DNA from: Actinomadura sp. K4S16
Lineage (GTDB): Bacteria > Actinomycetota > Actinomycetes > Streptosporangiales > Streptosporangiaceae
Direction: 5' to 3'
Length of the DNA stretch: 64,000 nt
NCBI RefSeq assembly: GCF_008327685.1
Contig: NZ_BDDE01000010.1
Location: 806,001 to 870,000 of the forward strand
The translations under genes and the position numbers were made by a program. Positions 49,610 through 58,030 of the stretch are shown here, one piece after another. Under the pieces are notes generated by a model. That model was given only the letters and a program-made list of their open reading frames with translations, ran no database searches and had not been told where the DNA came from. Position 1 is the stretch's first letter; each line of letters starts with the position of its first letter.

Positions 49610-50289
49610 CGCGGCGCGCTGATCTTGTACGGCGCGTCGAACTCGGTGAACCTGATCACCACGGCGCCCTGCCCCTTCGGGAACGCGCCCCGCACCTTGA
49701 GCAGCCGGTGGTCGGCCCTGCTCACCCACACCTGGCCGTCCATGTCCTCGTTGATGCCCGGGATGAGGCCCGCGACCTGGTCCTTCGGCAGCTTCGCGGC
49801 CACCCGGTAGGCCTCCTTGCCGTCCACCTTCTCCACCGCCTCCGGCGACGGCTCCCGCGCCGACGTCAGCAGCTTCACGATCCCCCGCTGCGGATCGAGC
49901 ACCGCCGCCGGGTCGTAGACGCTCGCCGCCAGGGCCTTCGGCAGCTTGCGCCAGCCGCCCGTCCCGGCGTCCAGGTAGATGCTGTCGCCGACCGCGACGA
50001 CCTTCATCTCGACGTTCTGGCCCTGCTGCTCGACCGTCAGCGTCCCCTGGGCGTCGCCGCTGCGGAGCAGCTTCATGTCGCCGCTCTTCACCATGACCGG
50101 GGTCTTGCCGTCGGACTCCAGGGTGAACGCGACGCTCTTCAGGGCCCCCATGGCCTGCGCGGCCTGCCGAAGCGTCTGCGCGGCGTCGAAGTCGGCCTTC
50201 TTCGCGGGCCCGCCGGACCCGCCGTCGCAGGCGCCGGCGAAGACCAGCACCAGCAGGACGGGCACGAGAGCGAGGATGCGTCTGGACAT
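49606..50289 (-). CDS. lprG: LprG/LppX-family lipoprotein
   Basis: 227 aa. Signal sequence [20 protein letters not shown] with lipobox AGAC (lipidated Cys at residue 21). The mature domain shows the LppX_LprAFG pattern: [80 protein letters not shown] and [20 protein letters not shown]. LprG has a hydrophobic pocket that shuttles triacylated lipids to the outer envelope with its MFS partner P55. The TnpB element sits just upstream of its start, so its native promoter may have been displaced. Confidence 0.92.
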   Translation of the reverse strand: MSRRILALVPVLLVLVFAGACDGGSGGPAKKADFDAAQTLRQAAQAMGALKSVAFTLESDGKTPVMVKSGDMKLLRSGDAQGTLTVEQQGQNVEMKVVAVGDSIYLDAGTGGWRKLPKALAASVYDPAAVLDPQRGIVKLLTSAREPSPEAVEKVDGKEAYRVAAKLPKDQVAGLIPGINEDMDGQVWVSRADHRLLKVRGAFPKGQGAVVIRFTEFDAPYKISAPR

Positions 50290-50322
50290 ACGCGGGACCC
50301 TACCGACGGGTACCCGGACCCG

Positions 50323-51564
50323 TCACTCGGTACCAGGTTTGACTTCCTCCTCCGCCTGAAGGCGGAGGACCCCAGCGGTCGCCCGCCGGGTTTCCTGCTT
50401 CGCCGACGACCGCCCCGTCCGGGAGGAGCCCCGTTGAGGTCTTACACCGTCTCCACAGGCGGACACCGCCAGCCCGGCGGCCAGAAGGTTCCGCGCCGCG
50501 TTCACATCGCGGTCATGCACCGCGCCGCACTCGCACGTCCATTCGCGGACGTCCAGCGGCAGCGTCTCGCGGACGGTTCCGCAGGTTCCGCACAGCTTGG
50601 TAGAGGGGAACCAGCGGTCGATCACGATGAGTTCGCGGCCGTACCAGGCGCACTTGTACTCCAGCATCGAGCGCAGTTCCCGCCACGCCGCATCGGAGAT
50701 GGCGCGGGCGAGGCTGCGGTTCTTGAGCATGTTGCCAACGGCGAGGTCCTCGATCACGACCGTTTGGTTCTCACGGACGAGACGGGTCGACACCTTGTGC
50801 AGGAAGTCGCGGCGCCGGTCGGCGATCCGCGCGTGCACGCGCGCGACCTTGCGGCGGGCCTTGTCCCGGTTCGCCGAACCCGGGGCTTTGCGGGCCAGCT
50901 CGCGCTGCGCCTTGGCCAGGCGGGCGCGGTCACGCCGCTCGTGCCCAGGGTTGGCGATCTTCTCCCCGGTGGACAGGGCCATCAGACGGGTGATCCCCGC
51001 GTCCACCCCAACCGCGTTCTCCGTGGCCGGCGCCGCAGGGATGGTGTCCTGGCACAGCAGGGACACGAACCAGCGGCCCGCGCCGTCGCGCGACACCGTC
51101 ACCGTGCTCGGCTCCGCGCCCTGGGGCAGGGGCCGCGACCAGCGGATATCCAGTGGCGCCGTCATCTTCGCCAGCGTCAGACATCCCTCGCGCCAGGTGA
51201 AGGCGCTGCGGGTGTACTCGGCCGACGCCCGCGACCGCTTGCGCGACTTGAACCTCGGGTAGGCGGCACGCTTGGCGAAGAAGTTGGCGAACGCCATCTG
51301 CAGGTGCCGCAGCGCCTGCTGGAGCGGCACGCACGACACCTCGGACAGGAAGGCCAGTTCCGCGGTCTTCTTCCACTGCGTCAGCGCGGCCGACGACTGC
51401 GCGTAGGAGATGCGGCGCTGCTCGTCGTACCAGGCCCGGGTGCGTTCCTCCAGGGCCTTGTTGTACACCAGGCGCACACAGCCGAACGTGCGCGACAGCT
51501 CGGCCGCCTGCTCGCTCGTGGGATAGAAGCGGTATTTGCACGCACGCTTGACCTGCCGCGCCAT
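50323..51564 (-). CDS. tnpB: TnpB, RNA-guided nuclease of an IS200/IS605-like element
   Basis: 413 aa. N-terminal HTH/OrfB region: YKYR-type CKYRFYPTSEQAAELSRTFG and VRLVYNKALEER. RuvC-like catalytic residues: Asp in NAVGVDAGITRLMALSTG, Glu in TVVIEDLAVGNMLKNRSLAR and Asp in CGAVHDRDVNAARNLLAAGL. The zinc finger is KLCGTCGTVRETLPLDVREW followed by CECG. TnpB uses an omega-RNA from the element's right end to cut DNA at a flanking motif. All three acidic residues are intact, so it may be active. The reading frame runs through the right-end hairpin (GVLRLQAEEEVKPGTE). No TnpA gene is adjacent. Confidence 0.93.
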   Translation of the reverse strand: MARQVKRACKYRFYPTSEQAAELSRTFGCVRLVYNKALEERTRAWYDEQRRISYAQSSAALTQWKKTAELAFLSEVSCVPLQQALRHLQMAFANFFAKRAAYPRFKSRKRSRASAEYTRSAFTWREGCLTLAKMTAPLDIRWSRPLPQGAEPSTVTVSRDGAGRWFVSLLCQDTIPAAPATENAVGVDAGITRLMALSTGEKIANPGHERRDRARLAKAQRELARKAPGSANRDKARRKVARVHARIADRRRDFLHKVSTRLVRENQTVVIEDLAVGNMLKNRSLARAISDAAWRELRSMLEYKCAWYGRELIVIDRWFPSTKLCGTCGTVRETLPLDVREWTCECGAVHDRDVNAARNLLAAGLAVSACGDGVRPQRGSSRTGRSSAKQETRRATAGVLRLQAEEEVKPGTE

Positions 51565-51630
51565 GGCTCATGTTCTAGCAGCCTCGGTGCCAGCCAGCCT
51601 GGCGGACATCGAAACGTCCCGGCTTTCCTG
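50335..51630 (-). mobile_element. Solitary tnpB insertion element (IS1341-like, boundaries approximate)
   Basis: A tnpB-only element oriented leftward, inserted directly upstream of lprG. The right end is marked by the hairpin at 50348-50369 followed by GAAGTCAA near 50337-50347; the left end is suggested by a small hairpin GCCAG-N5-CTGGC (51589-51603) and TAGAACATGAGCC just before the tnpB start. Exact ends cannot be fixed without an empty site. Confidence 0.6.
50348..50369 (-). ncRNA. Right-end hairpin, likely part of the TnpB omega-RNA scaffold
   Basis: A perfect 10-bp stem (TCCTCCGCCT/AGGCGGAGGA, 2-nt loop) at the 3' end of tnpB matches the typical right-end structure of tnpB elements. 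The guide would be read from the DNA just beyond the element, that is the lprG promoter side (roughly 50315-50336, minus strand). The RNA extent is not determinable here. Confidence 0.5.
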
Positions 51631-51756
51631 ACCTTGCCCCCAATCTCCCGTTTCCTCCCCTCCCTGAAGACCTGGGCGTCCACGAAGGAGACCGAGGACA
51701 TCCCACCCCTCAGGCAGGACATCCCGTTGCGGAGACATCGCGTTTGAGGGGACATC
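51605..51756. repeat. Cluster of five GACATC repeats between tnpB and tRNA-Met
   Basis: GACATC occurs at 51605, 51697, 51718, 51734 and 51751; the last four are 16-21 bp apart and all on the + strand, three with a preceding G-rich AGG/GGG. No gene is seen in 51565-51838. Regularly repeated GACATC/GATGTC is reminiscent of transposase-binding ends of IS481-like elements, so it may be an IS remnant (inference). Confidence 0.5.
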
Positions 51757-51838
51757 GGCGTTCGCGGTGGCCGCCGTGAAACGCCCGCCGCTAGGATTGC
51801 ACCCGGCGAAGTCCCCGGACGGTGCGGGGCGACGCCAC

Positions 51839-51912
51839 GGGGCGGTAGCTCAGCTGGTCAGAGCAGGAGACTCATAATCTCCCGGTCGCGGGTTCGAGTC
51901 CCGCCCGCCCTA
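51839..51912 (+). tRNA. tRNA-Met (anticodon CAT)
   Basis: 74 nt. Acceptor GGGGCGG pairs with CCGCCCT (one G-T), D-arm GCTC/GAGC with loop AGCTGGTCA, anticodon arm GGAGA-CTCATAA-TCTCC, T-arm GCGGG-TTCGAGT-CCCGC, discriminator A; CCA is not encoded. The first pair is not the unpaired C-A of initiator tRNA, so this is elongator Met, unless C34 is lysidine-modified to read Ile ATA. Confidence 0.95.
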
Positions 51913-51925
51913 CACACCCGGCGAA

Positions 51926-51941
51926 CCGTTCCCGAGAACGG
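51926..51941 (+). terminator. Short hairpin after tRNA-Met
   Basis: CCGTTC-CCGA-GAACGG (6-bp stem, 4-nt loop) lies 13 bp after the tRNA and is followed by a CCTTTCC stretch. Confidence 0.45.
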
Positions 51942-51974
51942 AGCGGCCCTTTCCGGTATCCCCCTGTACAGGCC

Positions 51975-52745
51975 CTAGGCGGGCCATTCCGGGCGGCGCT
52001 TCTCCAGGAACGCCGTCATGCCCTCCTGCGCCTCCGGGGTCTGGCTGGAGGCGGCCATCACCTCGACCGCGTAGGCGTAGGCGTCCTGCTCGGGACGGTC
52101 GAACTGGGCGTACATCGCCTGCTTGCCGAGGGCCTTGCTGCGCGGGCTGCCCTGGGTGGCGCGCCGCAGGAGGTCCTGGACGGCCTTGTCGAGCTCCTCG
52201 TCGGGCACCGCGTAGTTGACCAGGCCCCACTCGGCGGCCGTGGCGGCGTCGAACACCTCGCCGGTGAGGGCCATCTCGGCGGCGCGCTTGCGGCCGACGT
52301 TGCGGGAGATCGCCACCAGGGGCGTGTGGCAGAACCAGCCGCCCTTGCCGCCGGGCGCCGCGAAGCCCGCGCTCCGCGCGGCGACGGCCAGGTCGCAGCT
52401 CGCCACGAGCTGGCAGCCGGCGGCGGTCGCGAGGCCGTGCACGCGCGCCACCACCACCTGCGGGACGGACTGGATCGTCCGCATCAGGTCGGTGCACACC
52501 CGCAGCAGGTCGCGGACGTCGGCGTGGGACGCCCCGGCCATGTCGGCGAAGTCGTGCCCGGCGGAGAAGACCGGGCCGTTCGCGGCGAGGACCACCCCGC
52601 GGGCGTCGGTCCCGCCGACCTCCTGGAACGCCTCGGTGAGCCGGACGAGGAAGGCGCGGGAGAGCGCGTTGCGGCGGCGCGGCCGGTTCATCGTGATCGT
52701 GGTGAAGGGGCCGTCGCGGTGCAGCAGGACGTCGTCTTCGCTCAT
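51975..52745 (-). CDS. Enoyl-CoA hydratase/isomerase family protein
   Basis: 256 aa crotonase-fold protein. Visible: ITMNRPRRRNALSRAFLVRL, oxyanion-hole segment FSAGHDFADMAG, second oxyanion segment VARVHGLATAAGCQLVASCD and LTGEVFDAATAAEWGLVNYA. In classical hydratases two Glu residues act; the second is within GKGGWFCHTPLVAISRNVGR, where CHTP replaces the Glu-containing loop, so water addition is doubtful. It resembles ECHDC3-like proteins. Closest role: acyl-CoA isomerisation or a lipid/amino-acid degradation step. ATG 52745; the gene stands alone. Confidence 0.9.
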   Translation of the reverse strand: MSEDDVLLHRDGPFTTITMNRPRRRNALSRAFLVRLTEAFQEVGGTDARGVVLAANGPVFSAGHDFADMAGASHADVRDLLRVCTDLMRTIQSVPQVVVARVHGLATAAGCQLVASCDLAVAARSAGFAAPGGKGGWFCHTPLVAISRNVGRKRAAEMALTGEVFDAATAAEWGLVNYAVPDEELDKAVQDLLRRATQGSPRSKALGKQAMYAQFDRPEQDAYAYAVEVMAASSQTPEAQEGMTAFLEKRRPEWPA

Positions 52746-52808
52746 GTCCCCGACGTTACGTCAGACCCTCGTCGTACGGTGGTCGGGCGTCCGCGAGCCG
52801 AGGGGGGC

Positions 52809-53201
52809 ATGGCCTTGAAACTTCTCACCGCCACCAACTCCAGCCAGGGATTCCGCGACAACGACTTCGACTGGTGCGTCGAAGGCGAACTCGTCCACAT
52901 CGGCATGGTGTGCGCCCGCGACCGGAACGATCCCGACGGCGGCTGCGGATGCGGCCGCTCCTTCGCCGGGCTCAACTCCCACCGCGCCACGACCACCGCG
53001 ATGGTCCGCGAGGTCCCCGGCTTCACCGACGCCGACTACGTCCTGGCGATCCGCTCCAGCCTCGAGCAGCAGGGCTGCGACCCCTCCTTCGCCGAGCACG
53101 AGGCGGCGCTGCTGCGCTGCCTCGTGCGCGACTGGCCGGTGGGGGTGGTCGTCGAGCGGCGGCTGGATGAGATCGTGGTGAGGCAGGTCGTCCAGCCCTA
53201 G
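52809..53201 (+). CDS. Conserved hypothetical protein with CxC motif (DUF7715-like)
   Basis: 130 aa; ATG 52809 follows GAGGGGGGC. It begins [20 protein letters not shown] and continues with [40 protein letters not shown] and [20 protein letters not shown]. Conserved Cys ([15 protein letters not shown]) suggest a metal site, and similar proteins are found in many actinobacteria with no known role. It is divergent from the enoyl-CoA hydratase gene and precedes a thiamine-binding-like gene by 16 bp. Confidence 0.8.
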   Translation: MALKLLTATNSSQGFRDNDFDWCVEGELVHIGMVCARDRNDPDGGCGCGRSFAGLNSHRATTTAMVREVPGFTDADYVLAIRSSLEQQGCDPSFAEHEAALLRCLVRDWPVGVVVERRLDEIVVRQVVQP

Positions 53202-53217
53202 GTTCGGGAGGTGCGCG

Positions 53218-53508
53218 ATGCTCGTCGCGTTCTCGGTCACCCCGCTCGGTGCGGGCGAGGAGGTCGGCGAACTCGTCGCCGAGGCGGTCCGGGTGGTGCG
53301 GGCGAGCGGCCTGCCCAACCGGACCGACGCCATGTTCACCACGATCGAGGGCGAGTGGGACGAGGTGATGGCCGTGGTGAAGGCCGCCACCGACGCGGTC
53401 GCGGCCAGGGCGCCGCGGGTGAGCCTCGTCGTCAAGGCCGACATCCGGCCCGGCGTGACCGGCGCCCTCGACGCCAAGGTCGAGTCGGTGGAGCGCCGCC
53501 TCAGGTGA
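53218..53508 (+). CDS. MTH1187/YkoF-like thiamine-binding family protein
   Basis: 96 aa; ATG 53218 follows GGGAGGTGCGCG. It begins [20 protein letters not shown], then [40 protein letters not shown] and [20 protein letters not shown]. This is the short ferredoxin-like MTH1187/YkoF fold; YkoF binds hydroxymethylpyrimidine/thiamine, while MTH1187 relatives have unknown ligands. The 3' end overlaps the convergent metalloprotease gene by 8 bp. Confidence 0.9.
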   Translation: MLVAFSVTPLGAGEEVGELVAEAVRVVRASGLPNRTDAMFTTIEGEWDEVMAVVKAATDAVAARAPRVSLVVKADIRPGVTGALDAKVESVERRLR

Positions 53509-54247
53509 AGCAGGCGCGCACGCCGTTCTCGCCGCCGCGCGAGAAGCTGCGCAGCCGCTGGACCGCCGAGCCGTGGTCGCCGGGCTTGGTCCACGGCGCC
53601 TTGTCGCCGATGACCTTGAAGGCGTCCACCAGCTCCTGCTCGTCGCCGTCCTCGAACTTCAGCGTGCCGTCGTCGGACGAGCCGTAGAGGACGGCGCCCG
53701 CGAGGCAGTCGGCCTGGAGTTCCGCCGCGGGCGACACCAGCCCGCGGCGGAGCCGGTTCTGGATCGCGTGGCCCCACTCGTGCGAGATCACCAGGTAGAC
53801 CCACGCGTCGCCGCGCGCGTAGCCCGACCGCATCAGGTGGGCGTCCCAGGCGACGAAGTCCCCGGCCGGGCAGTAGGCCGCGTTGTCGGGTTCGAGGCGC
53901 TCGCGGCCGCACACCGGCGCCGAGGCGGGGTCGCGGCCGTCGTAGAGGCCGGCGACGCGCGGTGAGTCGTACTCACCGGTGAACAGGCGGTCCCAGTGCC
54001 GCCGCCAGAAGTCGTCGGTGATCGTCACGGCGGTTCCGACGTCCTCCTGGAACTCGCGCTCGTCGAACCCGCGCGGAGTCCCCCCGGCCGGCGCGCCGGA
54101 CGCGGCCCGGGTGCCCTGCGCGGCGGGACGGGCCGCGCCCGACTGGGCGGGGTCGAACCCGCAGGCGCCCGTGAGCGCGGCGGCCAGCGCGAGAGCGCCG
54201 GCGAGAGCGCCGGGCCGCCGCGAACGGTTCCGTGCCGTCTGCCTCAT
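53501..54247 (-). CDS. Neutral zinc metallopeptidase (YpfJ family) lipoprotein
   Basis: 248 aa. Signal peptide with lipobox LTGAC at Cys 29, so probably membrane-anchored outside. Conserved family blocks: [60 protein letters not shown] (HExxH-type zinc motif as HEWGH) and [20 protein letters not shown] (third ligand Glu/Asp region). YpfJ-type proteins are poorly characterised. The 184-bp region upstream up to the liv operon holds promoter-sized space for both genes but no gene. Confidence 0.9.
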   Translation of the reverse strand: MRQTARNRSRRPGALAGALALAAALTGACGFDPAQSGAARPAAQGTRAASGAPAGGTPRGFDEREFQEDVGTAVTITDDFWRRHWDRLFTGEYDSPRVAGLYDGRDPASAPVCGRERLEPDNAAYCPAGDFVAWDAHLMRSGYARGDAWVYLVISHEWGHAIQNRLRRGLVSPAAELQADCLAGAVLYGSSDDGTLKFEDGDEQELVDAFKVIGDKAPWTKPGDHGSAVQRLRSFSRGGENGVRACFT

Positions 54248-54431
54248 GACGGGTCATACGCACCCGGGCCCCCGGAAGGTCGAACGCCCGCCCGATTCGG
54301 GCCGCACTGTGCTCCCCGCACAACCCGAACAACGTTCGATTGGACGCCCGCCACGTCTTGCCCGCGGCCCGTGGACGCAGGTCGGGGGCCCGTGCTGGGG
54401 TGCCGGTCACACGAGTCTTCTGGAGGGGCGC

Positions 54432-55232
54432 ATGGCGAACGGGACCCTCGCGGTCCGTGGTCTGTCGGTGAGCTACGGGCGGGCGGTGCGGGCCCTGCGC
54501 GAGGTCTCGCTGGACGTCCCGGCGGGATCGGTCACGGCCGTCCTCGGCGCGAACGGGGCCGGCAAGACGACGCTGCTCCGCGCGATCTCGGGCACGCTGC
54601 CGTTCCACCGCGGCGCGGTGGACGCGGGTACGGTGCGGCTCGGCGGGCGGTCCCTGGTGGGGCTGCACCCGGCCACCGTCGTGGCGGCCGGGGTGGTGCA
54701 GGTGCCGGAGGGCCGCCGGGTGTTCGGCCGGCTCAGCGTCGAGGAGAACCTGCGGGCGGGCGCGCTCGGCGCGCCGAGCCGGACCGACGCCGCGAAGGCC
54801 CGCGCGCGGGTGCTCGCGCTGTTCCCGCTGCTGGCCGAGCGGGCGCGCCAGCGCGCCGGACTGCTGTCGGGCGGCGAGCAGCAGATGCTCGCGATCGGGC
54901 GGGCGCTCATGGCGTGCCCGGCCGTCCTGCTGCTGGACGAGCCGACGCTCGGGCTCGCGCCGCTGATGGCCGAGCGCATCGCCGAGACCGTCCGGGAGAT
55001 CAACCTGCAGGGCACCGCGATCCTGCTGATCGAGCAGAACGCGGCGCTGGCGCTGGAGCTGTCGTCGTCCGCGCACGTGCTGGAGGTCGGCGCGGTGACG
55101 CTGCACGGCCCGTCGGCGGAGCTGGCGGCGAGCGACGAGGTCAGGCGCCGCTACCTCGGCGTGGGCGGCGAGGACGCCGCCGCGCCCGGCCGCGAGGACG
55201 GCCCCTCGCTGGAGCGGTGGTCCGCGGGATGA
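54432..55232 (+). CDS. livF: Branched-chain amino-acid type ABC transporter ATP-binding protein LivF
   Basis: 266 aa; ATG 54432 after TGGAGGGGCGC. Walker A VLGANGAGKTTLLRAISG, Q/LivF-type VPEGRRVFGRLSVEENLRAG, signature LLSGGEQQMLAIGRALMACP and Walker B VLLLDEPTLGLAPLMAE with switch His replaced by Gln-type IEQNAALALEL. LivF pairs with LivG to drive import through LivH/LivM. It is first in a five-gene operon (livF-G-H-M-K) and its stop overlaps the livG ATG (ATGA). Confidence 0.95.
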   Translation: MANGTLAVRGLSVSYGRAVRALREVSLDVPAGSVTAVLGANGAGKTTLLRAISGTLPFHRGAVDAGTVRLGGRSLVGLHPATVVAAGVVQVPEGRRVFGRLSVEENLRAGALGAPSRTDAAKARARVLALFPLLAERARQRAGLLSGGEQQMLAIGRALMACPAVLLLDEPTLGLAPLMAERIAETVREINLQGTAILLIEQNAALALELSSSAHVLEVGAVTLHGPSAELAASDEVRRRYLGVGGEDAAAPGREDGPSLERWSAG

Positions 55233-56050
55233 GCGGCGGCGGGGAAGACGCGGGCGAGCTGCGCGTCAGCGGGCTCACGGTGCGGTTCGCGGGGCTGACG
55301 GCGCTGGACGGGGTGGACTTCACCGTCGCGCCCGGCAGCATCCACGCGATCATCGGGCCGAACGGCGCGGGCAAGTCGACCTGCTTCAACGTCCTGTCCG
55401 GCGTCTACCGGGCGGGTGAGGGCAGCGTGCGGTTCGGCGGGGCGGAGCTGACCGCGCTGCCGCCGCACCGGATCGCGGCCCTCGGCGTCGCCCGGACGTT
55501 CCAGAACATCGCGCTGTCTCGGCACCTGTCCGTCGAGGACAACCTGATGCTCGGGCGGCACCGCCTCACCCGGGCCGGGTTCGCCTCGGCCGGCCTGCGG
55601 CTGCCCCGGGCGCGCCGGGAGGACGCGCGGCACCGTGCCCGCGTCCGCGACATCGCCCGGTTCGTCGGCGTCGGCGAGCACCTGGCGGCGCCCGTCGGGC
55701 TGCTGTCCTACGGCGTGCGCAAGCGGGTCGAGCTGGCCCGCGCGCTCGCGATGGAACCCCGGCTGCTGCTCCTGGACGAGCCGGTGGCCGGGATGAACGG
55801 CGCGGAGCGGCGGCGGATGTCCGAGGTCGTCTTCCGCGCCCGCGCCGACCTCGGCCTCTCGGTCCTGCTCGTCGAGCACGACATGGGGATGGTCATGCGG
55901 CTGGCCGACGAGGTCACCGTCCTGGACTTCGGCAGGCGCATCGCGGGCGGCGCGCCCGAGGCCGTGCAGCGCGACCCCGCGGTGGTCCGCGCCTACCTCG
56001 GCGCCGCGCACGAGCCCGCGGCCGCCCCCGACTCGGAGGGAAATCCTTGA
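55229..56050 (+). CDS. livG: Branched-chain amino-acid type ABC transporter ATP-binding protein LivG
   Basis: 273 aa. Walker A IIGPNGAGKSTCFNVLSG, LivG-type ARTFQNIALSRHLSVEDNLM, signature LSYGVRKRVELARALAMEPR, Walker B LLLLDEPVAGMNGAE and switch His in LLVEHDMGMVMRLADEVTVL. The final Ala/Pro-rich 20 residues are variable. It overlaps livF and livH (TTGA) by four bases on both sides, implying tight translational coupling. Confidence 0.95.
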   Translation: MSGGGEDAGELRVSGLTVRFAGLTALDGVDFTVAPGSIHAIIGPNGAGKSTCFNVLSGVYRAGEGSVRFGGAELTALPPHRIAALGVARTFQNIALSRHLSVEDNLMLGRHRLTRAGFASAGLRLPRARREDARHRARVRDIARFVGVGEHLAAPVGLLSYGVRKRVELARALAMEPRLLLLDEPVAGMNGAERRRMSEVVFRARADLGLSVLLVEHDMGMVMRLADEVTVLDFGRRIAGGAPEAVQRDPAVVRAYLGAAHEPAAAPDSEGNP

Positions 56051-56937
56051 GCACGTTCATCGAGCTGGTGGTCAACGGGGTGTCGGCGGGATCGGTGTAC
56101 GCGCTGATCGCCCTCGGCTTCGTGATCATCTTCAAGGCCACCGAGGTGGTCAACTTCGCGCACGCGTCGCTGCTGCTGGCGGGCGGCTACGTGACCGCCG
56201 TGCTGCACGACGACATCGGCTTCCTGCCGGCGCTCGGCGCGGGCGTCGCCGCGGCGGCCGCGGCGGGGGCGCTGGTGGAGCTGCTGGTGCTGCGGCGCGC
56301 CCGGGTCGAGGACCACTCGGTGCTGGCGATCGTCACGATCGGCGTCGACATCGTGCTGACCACGGCGCTGACCCGGGAGATCGGCACGCAGGTCCTGTCG
56401 CCGGGCGACCCGTGGGGCGACCGGATCGTCCACGTCGCGGGCGTCGGCATCGCGCAGACGCGCATCGCCGCCTTCGTGACCGCGGCCGTCCTGATCGGCG
56501 CGTTCCTGCTGGCGTTCCGCTTCACGCCGTGGGGCGTGGCGATGCGGGCGGCGGCCGAGGACGGCGAGACGGCCGCGCTCATGGGCGTCCGGCTGACCCG
56601 CGTCTCGCTCGCCGCGTGGGCGATCGCAGGGGCGCTCGCGGCGGTGGCGGCGCTGTTCCTGACCGTCTTCCCCACCCCGGGCCTGGACCGCGCGACCTCG
56701 TTCGCCGCGATGAAGGCGTTCCCGGCCGCGATCCTCGGCGGCCTGGACTCCACGACGGGCGCGCTCGTCGGCGGCCTCGCCGTCGGCCTCACCGAGTCGC
56801 TGGTGACGGGGTACCAGGGCGACCTGGCGTTCCTCGGGCGCGGCATCGGCGACGTGGCGCCGTTCCTGGTGATGCTCGCGGTGCTGCTCGTCCGCCCCGC
56901 CGGGCTGTTCGGGACGAGGGAGCTGTCGCGTGTCTGA
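56047..56937 (+). CDS. livH: Branched-chain amino-acid type ABC transporter permease LivH
   Basis: 296 aa from a TTG start (GGAGGGAAATCC upstream) that overlaps the livG stop. Eight to nine TM helices with LivH hallmarks VNGVSAGSVYALIALGFVII, FKATEVVNFAHASLLLAGGY, RFTPWGVAMRAAAEDGETAA (EAA-like loop contacting the ATPases) and KAFPAAILGGLDSTTGALVG. It forms the channel with LivM. Confidence 0.95.
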   Translation: MSTFIELVVNGVSAGSVYALIALGFVIIFKATEVVNFAHASLLLAGGYVTAVLHDDIGFLPALGAGVAAAAAAGALVELLVLRRARVEDHSVLAIVTIGVDIVLTTALTREIGTQVLSPGDPWGDRIVHVAGVGIAQTRIAAFVTAAVLIGAFLLAFRFTPWGVAMRAAAEDGETAALMGVRLTRVSLAAWAIAGALAAVAALFLTVFPTPGLDRATSFAAMKAFPAAILGGLDSTTGALVGGLAVGLTESLVTGYQGDLAFLGRGIGDVAPFLVMLAVLLVRPAGLFGTRELSRV

Positions 56938-58030
56938 CCTCCGGATCCGGTGCGCGGCGGCCGCCGCGTGCACCCTCGTCCTGCTCGCCCTGCCGTTCTA
57001 CCTGGACGCGTTCTGGCTGCAGACGGGCCTGTTCGCGATGTCGGCGGCGATCGGCGCCATCGGCCTGAACCTGCTGACCGGCGCCACCGGGCAGCTGTCG
57101 ATGGGGCACGCCTTCTTCCTGGCGGTCGGCGCCTACGGGTACGTCTACCTCGCGTCCGACTCCGGGCCGCGCCTCGCGGGCCTCGGGCTGCCGACGCCGC
57201 TGGCGTTCGCCGGGGCGATCGTGCTCGCGGGCGTCGCGGGCGGGCTGTTCAGCCCCATCGCCGGACGGCTGCGCGGCACCTACCTCGGCATCGCGTCCCT
57301 GGCGCTGATCTTCATCGGGCAGCACCTGCTGTTCAACGCCGAGAGCGTCACCGGCGGGTTCAACGGTCGGGACGTCCCGCCGCTGGAGATCGCCGGGTTC
57401 CGCTTCGACGACGCGCCCGAGCTGGTGGTGTTCGCCGTGCCGCTCGGCGCGCTGGAGCGGCTGTGGTTCCTCGCCGTCGCGCTGCTCGTCCCGGCCGTGT
57501 GGATCGCGCGCGGCATCCTGCGCGGCCGGCCGGGACGGGCCCTCAACACCATCCGCGACCACGAGACCGCGGCGGCGGTGATGGGCGTCCCGGTGGCGCG
57601 CTACCGGGCCGGGGTGTTCGTGCTGTCGTCGATGTACGCGGGCGCGGCCGGGGCGCTCCTCGCGCTGGCGTTCCGGCGGACCGTCCCCGACTACTTCGGC
57701 GTGTTCCTGTCCCTGGACTACCTCGCCATGATCGTCATCGGCGGGCTCGGCACCGCGGCCGGTGCCGTCGCGGGCGCGGTGTTCGTCTCCGTCCTGCCCC
57801 AGCTCCTCACCCGCTTCGGCGACGACCTGCCGCTCGTCGCCGCGCCGGGCTCGGGCGGCGTCTCCCCCGCCGAGGCCGCCCGGATCCTGTACGGCGCCGC
57901 CGTCGTCGCCGTCGTGCTGTTCCTTCCCGGCGGCCTGACCGGGGCGTGGACGCGGCTGCGCGCCGCCGCGTCCCGGCGCCGGGCCGCGCGTCCCCTCACC
58001 CGATTCGAGCAAGAGGAGCAACCCATATGA
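56930..58030 (+). CDS. livM: Branched-chain amino-acid type ABC transporter permease LivM
   Basis: 366 aa from GTG 56930, overlapping livH by 8 bp. About ten TM helices. LivM features: IGLNLLTGATGQLSMGHAFF, LRGTYLGIASLALIFIGQHL, GRALNTIRDHETAAAVMGVP (EAA-like loop) and YLAMIVIGGLGTAAGAVAGA. It has an external loop with VTGGFNGRDVPPLEIAGFRF. The stop overlaps the livK ATG (ATGA). Confidence 0.95.
   Translation: MSDLRIRCAAAAACTLVLLALPFYLDAFWLQTGLFAMSAAIGAIGLNLLTGATGQLSMGHAFFLAVGAYGYVYLASDSGPRLAGLGLPTPLAFAGAIVLAGVAGGLFSPIAGRLRGTYLGIASLALIFIGQHLLFNAESVTGGFNGRDVPPLEIAGFRFDDAPELVVFAVPLGALERLWFLAVALLVPAVWIARGILRGRPGRALNTIRDHETAAAVMGVPVARYRAGVFVLSSMYAGAAGALLALAFRRTVPDYFGVFLSLDYLAMIVIGGLGTAAGAVAGAVFVSVLPQLLTRFGDDLPLVAAPGSGGVSPAEAARILYGAAVVAVVLFLPGGLTGAWTRLRAAASRRRAARPLTRFEQEEQPI

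Noticed and set aside
51381..51755. Minus-strand frame from 51755 reading into the TnpB region as a separate protein
   Set aside because: It overlaps the tnpB gene in another frame, has no recognisable domain, and its first part is only the GACATC repeat read in reverse.
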